Below are positions 1-5,214 of a DNA stretch of 6,044 nt, one piece after another. The position numbers and the translations under genes are program-made. Position 1 is the stretch's first letter, and each line of letters opens with the position of its first letter. This stretch comes from Candidatus Kaiserbacteria bacterium RIFCSPLOWO2_01_FULL_55_19. Its GTDB lineage: Bacteria > Patescibacteriota > Minisyncoccia > Phycocordibacterales > Phycocordibacteraceae. The stretch covers positions 1 to 6,044 of the forward strand of contig MFMD01000016.1 of assembly GCA_001781715.1 (NCBI GenBank), in the 5' to 3' direction. The notes under the pieces were generated by a model. It did not search any database. It was given only the letters and a program-made list of their open reading frames with translations, and had not been told where the DNA came from.

Positions 1-44
1 TGGAGGACCTCTCAATACGCAATGGAGGACCTCTCAATACGCAA
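1..44. repeat. Perfect 22-bp tandem duplication at the window edge
   Basis: Bases 1-22 and 23-44 are identical (each starts TGGAGGACCTC and ends ATACGCAA). The unit is not a multiple of three, so it shifts the reading frame of the sigma fragment between copies. Its place at the very start of the window fits a contig-end assembly artefact as well as a true slippage duplication. Confidence 0.95.
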
Positions 45-234
45 CGAGGTGCTCGCTGCGCTTGCGAAGCTGCCCGAAGCGGCGGCGAAGATACTACGGC
101 TCCAGTTTATTGAAGGCAAGACACAAGAAGAGATTGCACAGGCGGAAGACCTGTCCATTCCCGCAGTGAAGACCCGCATCCATCGCGCGAAGAAATTATT
201 TAAAGAAGTGTATGATGCTCAACACTATGAATGA
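1..234 (+). CDS. RNA polymerase sigma-70 family factor, C-terminal (region 4) fragment, 5' end missing
   Basis: The readable protein is a sigma region 4 helix-turn-helix (Sigma70_r4_2-like), the part of a sigma factor that contacts the -35 element. Visible signs are a leading helix ending in LAKLPE, then ILRLQFIEGKTQEEIAQ, then the recognition helix with PAVKTRIHRAKKLFKE. An ATG at 22 would give only 70 residues, far below the roughly 160-200 of a complete ECF-type sigma, and region 2 is absent. The frame stays open to base 1, so the gene most likely begins outside the window and the ATG is an internal Met. The first 44 bases are a tandem 22-bp duplication that shifts the frame, so the residues before position 22 are unreliable. 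It overlaps the next gene by 23 bp, suggesting co-transcription. The region 4 assignment is firm; the class of sigma factor is not determined. Confidence 0.82.
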   Translation, partial: WRTSQYAMEDLSIRNEVLAALAKLPEAAAKILRLQFIEGKTQEEIAQAEDLSIPAVKTRIHRAKKLFKEVYDAQHYE

Positions 235-565
235 AACCCCATCAGTTATTGAACGGACGGTGATGCAGCGCGTGCATCTTATTCGCGCACTCCGCTTTGC
301 TATTTCAAGCGGGACTTTCTCACTCCTCGTGTCCATCCTCGCGCTCTGGGGTATCGGGAGGGAAGTGTGGGTCGCGCGCGTGCTGCAAAATGCTCCTGCG
401 AACCTCATAGACCTCCCGCGCTTTTACTTCGCGGCATTCCTCCACACGAGCATCATCGTACAAGTACTTGTCGTATTCGTAGCCATCGCACTGTTCTTTG
501 TTGCGCGCGAGATTTCCCGCGCCCTCGCCTTCGTCTCGGCAGTAAAGAGAACCGAATCCTTCTAG
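212..565 (+). CDS. Small two-helix membrane protein downstream of the sigma gene
   Basis: A 117-residue protein with two strongly hydrophobic stretches, about residues 27-48 (ending SLLVSILALWGIG) and 76-98 (IIVQVLVVFVAIALFFVA), joined by a loop of about 27 residues. There is a basic, polar N-terminus and a short basic tail. It has no cysteine, so the zinc-binding HxxxCxxC motif of ZAS anti-sigma factors is absent. I do not recognise a family. The start at 212 is preferred because the purine-rich AAGAAG lies just upstream; a Met at 227 would reduce the overlap with the sigma gene from 23 to 8 bp. Position directly after a sigma factor is where a membrane anti-sigma or sensor would sit, but that is only a context inference. 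Its TAG stop overlaps the stop of the convergent dehydrogenase gene. Confidence 0.65.
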   Translation: MMLNTMNETPSVIERTVMQRVHLIRALRFAISSGTFSLLVSILALWGIGREVWVARVLQNAPANLIDLPRFYFAAFLHTSIIVQVLVVFVAIALFFVAREISRALAFVSAVKRTESF

Positions 566-1416
566 GATTTCAGGAGGTAACCACTAGTATCGCCGTAGAC
601 GCCCACAAGCAGGTCGAAATCTTTATTAGAGTTCGCAAGGAGCTGAATATTTTTGTCTTTCAAAGCAGTAAGGAGAGTATCCCCGTACGAATCTTGTACG
701 TTCGTACGATACATCTCTCGGAAGGCCTCAAAGTCTTTGATGAAGCAATGGCCACCCGCACCTCGTCCGCTCTTATGCACGGGCTCGGTATGACTCGTTC
801 CAATACGCGGGTCATGGACAATCGCCTCACGGATGTTTCGCCAATCTGAGCCTGTCGCGACAACGACATCGTAGAGTAGGTTCATGAACATAATCTTGGT
901 GAAAAGAAAGCAATTACCGGCATATTTCACAAACTCTGCATCTCGGGCAGCCATGATTTTCGCGTACGGTGCATGAGGGAGGACATTGAGCACTGCCTCA
1001 GCCTTCTTGTGGTACACGGCACTCATCTTAGGAATGCCGATAATATTGCGTTTTGGATATGCCGCATCATAGGCGGCAGTAGTCTCAACAAGGAATTCCG
1101 GACTATGCAGTACAAAAAGATGCGGAAATGATTTTTGCATCTTCTCGGTTGTGCCAGGAAGTACGGTTGACTTTATGACAACGGTTTTTCCTTTGCCTAC
1201 GAGCGAAAGTACTTTACGAATTGATGAATCGTCAAAGCCTTCGAGGGTTGTTGGTGTCGGGACAGCAACGAACACAATATTGCAAGATGCGATCTTCTTT
1301 TTATTTCTTATATACAGTTCCTCAAGCGCGTAGCGAACTACTTTGTAACCGCGTGCTTCAAAATCATTTGCATAATTCTTTCCAATCCACCCTTGACCGA
1401 TAAACCCAATTTTCAT
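562..1416 (-). CDS. Short UDP-glucose/GDP-mannose dehydrogenase family protein
   Basis: Members of this family oxidise the C6 alcohol of a nucleotide sugar to a carboxylate in two NAD+-dependent steps, feeding uronic-acid-containing envelope polysaccharides. The 284 residues contain the N-terminal Rossmann motif G7-Q-G9-W-I-G12, the VPTPTT loop (52-57), KSTVLPGTTE (82-91), and SPEFLVE (105-111) in the place of the family's NPEFLREG active-site segment. The central domain has K164 and N168 in EFVKYAGN, and the nucleophile motif GGHCFIKD (221-228) carries Cys224. All key catalytic positions therefore look present. The usual enzyme is about 400-450 residues; here the C-terminal UDP-binding domain is missing and the protein stops about 55 residues after the Cys motif. 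The stop is clean, so this looks like a genuinely short form. It starts 40 nt after recA, with a weak purine-rich GAGAG before the ATG. The exact substrate cannot be told. Confidence 0.92.
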   Translation of the reverse strand: MKIGFIGQGWIGKNYANDFEARGYKVVRYALEELYIRNKKKIASCNIVFVAVPTPTTLEGFDDSSIRKVLSLVGKGKTVVIKSTVLPGTTEKMQKSFPHLFVLHSPEFLVETTAAYDAAYPKRNIIGIPKMSAVYHKKAEAVLNVLPHAPYAKIMAARDAEFVKYAGNCFLFTKIMFMNLLYDVVVATGSDWRNIREAIVHDPRIGTSHTEPVHKSGRGAGGHCFIKDFEAFREMYRTNVQDSYGDTLLTALKDKNIQLLANSNKDFDLLVGVYGDTSGYLLKS

Positions 1417-1441
1417 CTTACTCTCTAGAACAAGACAAACT

Positions 1442-1472
1442 GCTCTGAGGTTACGATTACCCTTCAGAGAGC
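1442..1472 (-). terminator. Imperfect hairpin after recA, possible terminator or attenuator
   Basis: On the minus strand the end of recA and the following bases can pair: the arm CTCTGA-A-GG (complement of 1461-1469) with CCTCAGAG (complement of 1443-1450). That gives about 8 bp with one bulge and a 10-nt loop containing the recA stop codon. The transcript continues with a U-rich but interrupted tract (UUUGUCUUGUUCU). It may reduce read-through into the dehydrogenase gene; the broken U-tract makes full termination doubtful. Confidence 0.33.
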
Positions 1473-2503
1473 TTCACTTTAATTTGCTTGAGGAGGTCTT
1501 TCGCGACATCCTTATTCTCACTTAAGAAGGTGCGCGACGCATCATAGCCCCGACCGAGTGCTACCTCGCCGAACTTGTAGGATGAGCCGGATTTCTCAAC
1601 AAGGGCATATTTCTCTCCAAGGGCGATAAGCTCGCCCTCGCGGCTGATGCCCTCATTGTAGAGAAGGTCAAATTCGGTCGTCTTGAAGGGCGCGGCAACT
1701 TTGTTCTTGACCACCTTCACGCGGACGCGCCCTCCGACAACCTCCTCGCCCTTCTTAATGGACGCGATACGGCGAATATCAAGGCGTACGGAGGTGTAGA
1801 ACTTCAGCGCCTTACCGCCTGGCGTTGTCTCCGGATTACCGAACATGACACCGATTTGCATACGGATTTGGTTGATGAAGATAACGATGGTCTTGCTCCG
1901 TGCGGCGATGGCGGTGAGCTTGCGCAGTGCCTGACTCATAAGCCGCGCCTGCTTGCCCATATGCTGTTGGCCCATCTCTCCCTCAATTTCATCTTTGGGC
2001 GTGAGTGCGGCAACGGAGTCCACGACAATCACATCAACATTGCCGCTTCGCACCAGACTCTCAACAATATCAAGCGCCTGTTCGCCCGTGTCTGGCTGGG
2101 AGATAAGAAGTTCGGGAAGCTTTACGCCGATGCGTCGGGCATATTCCGGGTCAAGCGCGTGTTCGGCGTCAACAAACGCCGCGATACCGCCAGCTCTTTG
2201 TGCCTCAGCGATGACATGGAGCGCGAGGGTTGTCTTACCCGAGGATTCAGGGCCGAAGATTTCAATGATGCGCCCTCGCGGGAGCCCGCCGATGCCGAGC
2301 GCGGCATCCAGCCCGATAGAGCCAGTGGATATTGCCGGTATCTTCTGCGGCGCGCCTGTTCCGTAGGTTGCGATTGCTTCGTCGCCGAACTTCGTCCTGA
2401 TTTCTTTGAGCGCCTGGTCAATGGACTTCTGTCGCTCGGTTTTATCGGTGCTGGTTGCGGTAATCGTTTTCAGCACTTTTTCTTTTGCTTTTTTGAAGGC
2501 CAT
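1457..2503 (-). CDS. recA: Recombinase RecA
   Basis: RecA forms ATP-dependent filaments on single-stranded DNA and drives strand exchange in homologous recombination and repair. At 348 residues the protein is of normal length and complete. Visible elements are the Walker A motif GPESSGKTT (84-92), the catalytic glutamate in AEHALDP (Glu114, equivalent to E. coli Glu96), Walker B VIVVDS (158-163), loop L1 with EIEGEMGQQHMGKQAR (172-187), and loop L2 with NQIRMQIGVMFGNPETTPGG (211-230). A C-terminal domain runs to a short tail without the long acidic tail of E. coli RecA. The N-terminus is Lys-rich, a common variant. There is no evident Shine-Dalgarno before the ATG; the 41-nt leader contains two TATACC elements. 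The gene lies downstream of ftsK and the small Ig-like protein, on the same strand. Where lexA exists RecA also triggers its cleavage, but no LexA gene is visible here. Confidence 0.98.
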   Translation of the reverse strand: MAFKKAKEKVLKTITATSTDKTERQKSIDQALKEIRTKFGDEAIATYGTGAPQKIPAISTGSIGLDAALGIGGLPRGRIIEIFGPESSGKTTLALHVIAEAQRAGGIAAFVDAEHALDPEYARRIGVKLPELLISQPDTGEQALDIVESLVRSGNVDVIVVDSVAALTPKDEIEGEMGQQHMGKQARLMSQALRKLTAIAARSKTIVIFINQIRMQIGVMFGNPETTPGGKALKFYTSVRLDIRRIASIKKGEEVVGGRVRVKVVKNKVAAPFKTTEFDLLYNEGISREGELIALGEKYALVEKSGSSYKFGEVALGRGYDASRTFLSENKDVAKDLLKQIKVKLSEG

Positions 2504-2505
2504 AA

Positions 2506-2538
2506 AATACAGGTATAAGTTGTAAGATTAAAGGTATA
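2506..2538 (-). promoter_or_regulatory. Direct repeat TATACCTKTAWT upstream of recA, possible promoter or operator
   Basis: Read on the minus strand, TATACCTTTAAT (2527-2538) and TATACCTGTATT (2506-2517) match at 10 of 12 positions and are exactly 21 bp apart, about two helical turns. The downstream copy contains the dyad ATAC-CT-GTAT, and its TATACC lies 8 nt before the recA ATG. TTTAAT (2527-2532) is a 5/6 match to a -10 hexamer. No convincing -35 element is seen. The repeat may be part of an internal recA promoter or bind a regulator; this is inferred from sequence alone. Confidence 0.35.
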
Positions 2539-2544
2539 GGGAAA

Positions 2545-2868
2545 TTAGGGGACGAAGATGGTGCGCGTCGCAGTCACTCGTCTCCCGAAGCGGTCGGTAG
2601 CCACAAAGGTAAGTATAGACCCTCCACGGGGGAAGGTCAGCGTTGACGAGAAGTCGCCCTCCTGGTCATACAAAGCAAGCGCGCCGTTAATCGTGAGCTC
2701 GGCAACGCGCGCCGTTCTCCCCTGTACGATGACGATACCGTCGGAGAAGGACTCATTCTCCGCCGGGACATCTACCGCAAGCGAGGGGCCCGCCATAAGC
2801 GGCCAGGCCTCAATGCCCCCATAAGAGACGATAACGAGGAGAACGGCGCCGATCAGGTAATTAACCAT
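2545..2868 (-). CDS. Small membrane-anchored protein with an Ig-like beta domain
   Basis: A 107-residue protein with an N-terminal hydrophobic segment (about residues 4-25, YLIGAVLLVIVSYGGIEA), acting as a signal anchor, followed by an extracytoplasmic domain. Residues 30-107 have the alternating pattern of a bacterial Ig-like/glucodextranase-B-like fold: DVPAENESFSDGIVIVQGRT, then ELTINGA, then DFSSTLTFPRGGSILTFVATDRFG, ending RVTATRTIFV. In that family such domains are carbohydrate-associated or structural spacers; there is no catalytic motif. The ATG lies 6 nt after the ftsK stop, with AGGGTG just upstream, so translation is probably coupled to ftsK. recA starts 41 nt downstream. A role in the envelope, perhaps at the division site with FtsK, is inferred only from position. 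The fold assignment is by pattern and is moderately sure. Confidence 0.78.
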   Translation of the reverse strand: MVNYLIGAVLLVIVSYGGIEAWPLMAGPSLAVDVPAENESFSDGIVIVQGRTARVAELTINGALALYDQEGDFSSTLTFPRGGSILTFVATDRFGRRVTATRTIFVP

Positions 2869-2874
2869 TACACC

Positions 2875-5085
2875 CTAGAAGGTTTCTTCTTCGTCTACCG
2901 CACTGGGATTCGCGCTCACGGCGCCGCTCCTCGTGAGGACCTCGCGCGGCTTGGAGCCGTCGGCGCCCCCGATGACACCCCGTGCCTCAAGCACATCCAT
3001 AAGCCGCGCCGCACGCGAGTACCCGATCTTTAACTTGCGCTGCAGATAGGAGGTAGAAGCGCGACCGGCCTCTTCTACGGCAGCACGAGCATCTTCATAG
3101 AGGTCGTCATCAATCTCCTCGTCGTCAAAGCTCCCATTTACGAGCCCGATAACATCGTTCGGTTCCGTGGCTATTCCTGTCCCGTTGCCCCCGAGATCAA
3201 TACTGGAGAGGTTGCCGGTATTGTGGCTCTTGATGTAGCTCACCACCTTTTTCACCTCGTTTTCGCTGATAAAAGCCGTCTGGATACGCACCGGCTTCTG
3301 CATATCGCTTGAGAGGTAAAGCATATCGCCGCCGCCAAGCAGTGTCTCCGCTCCCGAACCGTCAAGAATGGTGCGGGAATCTATCTGGGAGGCGACCTGG
3401 AGCGCCATACGCGTCGGCACATTCGCCTTGATGAGACCCGTAATCACGTTCACCGAAGGGCGCTGGGTGGAGAGGAGGAGGTGGATACCGACGGCGCGCG
3501 ACATCTGTGCGAGCCGAACAATAGAGGCCTCAAGTTCGCGCGGATAGCTGTGCATAATGTCCGCGAGCTCATCTATGACAATCACGATGAAGGGAAGCGC
3601 CTCGGGCATCTCGGAGAGTCCCTTCTTCTTCGCGGGTTCAAAGACTGTGGCGTGGTATGAGTCAATATCGCGGACTCGCTCTGCCTCCAGAATATTGTAG
3701 CGCCGCTCCATTTCCTTGGCCGCCCACTTCAGCGACAAAATTGTCTTCCTTGCGTCAGTGATGACCGGCGTAAGCAGATGCGGAATGCCGTTATAGGCGG
3801 TCAGTTCAACGCGTTTGGGGTCAATCATAATAAAGCGCAGCTGGTTCGGACCGTTCCGATAGAGGAGGGAAGTGATGATGGAGTGCATCGCAACCGACTT
3901 ACCGGAGCCGGTCGCGCCCGCTACCAGCCCGTGCGGCATCTTCGCAATGTTCACATAGTGGGGTGTTCCGGTGATATCGCGCCCCAGCCCGGCCAACAGC
4001 GGCTTGTCGCTATCGCTCCACTCTGGTGCCGACAAGAGCCCGCCGAGGCCGACCATCGCTTTGACCGTATTCGGGACTTCAATACCAACCAGCGACTTTC
4101 CCGGAATCGGCGCCTCAATACGCACCGGGTGTGCGGCAAGCGCGAGCTCAAGATTGTTGGCAAGCGAGACAATCTTTGAGAGTCGCACGCCCTCGGCCGG
4201 CTTCACCGCATAGCGCGTGACGGTCGGACCAACCGACACCTCATCCATTTCAAGATTAATGCCGAAGTTCTGAAATGTTCGTTTGATGATATTTGCATTT
4301 GCCTTAATGTCGCCGACTCCCGGTTTGCCGCGGTCGGCGCCAAGGATTGAAAGCGGCGGGGCCTCATACTCTGCGTCAAAGTTCGCAATACCCGTTCCTT
4401 GGGCGCCCGTGGTGCGATTGAAGACGGTGACCACGGGTTCGTGTTCAGGCGGCGCAAATTCAGCGTCCTCGTCCGCATCCTCCCCTTCATACTCTGCATC
4501 ATCTGTCTCTGGCACGCCGACAACCGCAAGTTCGTCATACGAGATATCGTCCCGGCGTCCGAAGCGCAGGCGCTCCCAGAGCGCGCGGATATTTCCGCTC
4601 AACAGCGCCCCGAGCGCTTCCAGGTCGCTTACAATGGCGACCCCGATGGCAATTGTCGCCAGAAGGAGAACAAGCGCTCCCCAGAAGCCGAAGAAGTTCG
4701 TAAGCAGGTCTCCGCCCCACGCGCCAACCATCCCGCCGAAGCCCGCGTCAGGGAAGAGACCGGCAAACGCAAGGACCGACGCACAGATGATAAGAAGACC
4801 CGAGGTCGTGAGAACTTCAAGGGTCGGCCGTCCGAAGCCCGCATACAGACCAACCGCTATGAGCGCAAGAGGGAGCAGAAATGCCCCAATCCCGACAATC
4901 GCATAGCTCACCTCAAAGACCGTGGTGCCGACAGGGCCGGCTGCGCCGAAGAGCGCAAGGATAAGAAGGATACCTGAAGCGATAAGGACAATCGCCGAGG
5001 CGTAGCGAATGAGCATATCGTATTCCTCCACCTCCTCGTCGCGGGTCCTGCGACCCCGCCGCACCCCACCATTTCTGCGACTCAT
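2875..5085 (-). CDS. ftsK: DNA translocase FtsK/SpoIIIE family
   Basis: FtsK is a septum-located hexameric ATPase that pumps chromosomal DNA during division. From the ATG at 5085 it has 736 residues, normal for compact members. It starts with a basic segment (MSRRNGGVRRGRR), then four membrane helices at about 25-49, 56-83, 92-112 and 131-154. A Glu/Asp-rich linker spans about 178-215, followed by the alpha domain (about 257-354). The RecA-like motor carries Walker A GATGSGKS (390-397), MIDPKRVEL, Walker B IVIVIDELAD (500-509) and the segment SRTILDGSGAETLLGGGDMLY (570-590). The gamma winged-helix domain (about 663-719) contains TSYLQRKLKIGYSRAARLMDVLEARGVIG, where the family reads DNA polarity sequences. 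An upstream ATG at 5148 is in frame and follows AGGAGA, but the extra 21 residues look unlike FtsK. A TGG-TACAAT extended -10 lies 9 nt before 5085, which favours the shorter form. It leads the minus-strand cluster and ends 6 nt before the next start. Confidence 0.97.
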   Translation of the reverse strand: MSRRNGGVRRGRRTRDEEVEEYDMLIRYASAIVLIASGILLILALFGAAGPVGTTVFEVSYAIVGIGAFLLPLALIAVGLYAGFGRPTLEVLTTSGLLIICASVLAFAGLFPDAGFGGMVGAWGGDLLTNFFGFWGALVLLLATIAIGVAIVSDLEALGALLSGNIRALWERLRFGRRDDISYDELAVVGVPETDDAEYEGEDADEDAEFAPPEHEPVVTVFNRTTGAQGTGIANFDAEYEAPPLSILGADRGKPGVGDIKANANIIKRTFQNFGINLEMDEVSVGPTVTRYAVKPAEGVRLSKIVSLANNLELALAAHPVRIEAPIPGKSLVGIEVPNTVKAMVGLGGLLSAPEWSDSDKPLLAGLGRDITGTPHYVNIAKMPHGLVAGATGSGKSVAMHSIITSLLYRNGPNQLRFIMIDPKRVELTAYNGIPHLLTPVITDARKTILSLKWAAKEMERRYNILEAERVRDIDSYHATVFEPAKKKGLSEMPEALPFIVIVIDELADIMHSYPRELEASIVRLAQMSRAVGIHLLLSTQRPSVNVITGLIKANVPTRMALQVASQIDSRTILDGSGAETLLGGGDMLYLSSDMQKPVRIQTAFISENEVKKVVSYIKSHNTGNLSSIDLGGNGTGIATEPNDVIGLVNGSFDDEEIDDDLYEDARAAVEEAGRASTSYLQRKLKIGYSRAARLMDVLEARGVIGGADGSKPREVLTRSGAVSANPSAVDEEETF

Positions 5086-5094
5086 ATACAGAGC

Positions 5095-5103
5095 ATTGTA
5101 CCA
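5095..5103 (-). promoter_or_regulatory. Extended -10 promoter element for ftsK, likely leaderless start
   Basis: On the minus strand TGG-TACAAT fits an extended -10 (TGn followed by a 5/6 match to TATAAT) and ends 9 nt before the ATG at 5085. The expected transcription start, 6-8 nt past the hexamer, falls practically on the start codon. The mRNA would then be leaderless or nearly so, in line with the missing Shine-Dalgarno. The -35 is weak (TCAACT at 18-bp spacing), as tolerated by extended -10 promoters. Confidence 0.5.
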
Positions 5104-5142
5104 TTCTCGTCTTGCGATAGTTGAGGAAATGAGGGGAAAGAC

Positions 5143-5170
5143 TTGCATACTCTCCTAGAAGGCCTATACT
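5143..5170 (+). promoter_or_regulatory. Promoter for the HTH regulator
   Basis: TATACT (5165-5170) is a 5/6 match to the -10 consensus. TTGCAT (5143-5148) sits 16 bp upstream as a partial -35 (TTG conserved). Transcription would begin near 5177, inside the dyad at 5166-5180 and about 7 nt before the ATG at 5184. It is divergent from the ftsK promoter, with about 64 bp between the two -10 hexamers. Confidence 0.48.
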
Positions 5171-5180
5171 GCTCCAGTAT
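5166..5180. promoter_or_regulatory. 15-bp dyad ATACTG-CTC-CAGTAT overlapping the -10, operator candidate
   Basis: A perfect inverted repeat of 6-bp arms with a 3-bp centre covers most of the -10 element TATACT and the expected transcription start of the HTH gene. A dimeric regulator bound here would block RNA polymerase. No poly-T follows, so a terminator role is unlikely. The binder is unknown; autoregulation by the adjacent HTH protein is an inference. Confidence 0.5.
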
Positions 5181-5182
5181 CG

Positions 5183-5214
5183 TATGGGACATAACCAATT
5201 AGATATAGGACATA
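5183..5214 (+). repeat. Two TATRGGACATA direct repeats, 21 bp apart, at the start of the HTH gene
   Basis: TATGGGACATA (5183-5193) and TATAGGACATA (5204-5214) differ at one base and are spaced exactly 21 bp, so they lie on the same face of the helix. They cover the proposed start codon and first codons (MGH and IGH in the protein). The position, just downstream of the likely transcription start, is typical of repressor sites. Confidence 0.6.

Noticed and set aside
571..577. Strong AGGAGGT Shine-Dalgarno-like sequence on the plus strand
   Set aside because: No start codon follows at a useful distance; the bases encode the C-terminal Gly-Tyr-Leu-Leu of the dehydrogenase on the other strand.
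1856..2518. A 220-codon open frame on the plus strand opposite recA
   Set aside because: It lies entirely antisense to an unmistakable recA, shows no recognisable domain and is the kind of shadow frame expected at this GC content.
4113..4123. CTCAATACGCA in ftsK matching part of the 22-bp repeat at the window start
   Set aside because: An 11-bp match within a coding region is most likely chance; no flanking similarity is seen.
4283..4977. Two long overlapping plus-strand frames (207 and 192 codons) opposite the ftsK N-terminal region
   Set aside because: Their products are low-complexity and rich in Ser/Arg/Pro or charged residues, without any domain, and are antisense to conserved ftsK sequence.
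5086..5148. N-terminal extension of FtsK by 21 residues from ATG 5148
   Set aside because: The extra sequence does not look like an FtsK N-terminus and spans the extended -10 next to ATG 5085. It is kept as an alternative because AGGAGA precedes 5148.
5166..5180. LexA box interpretation of ATACTG-N3-CAGTAT
   Set aside because: The spacing and half-sites differ from the known CTGT-N8-ACAG and GAAC-N4-GTTC boxes, and no lexA gene is visible in the window.
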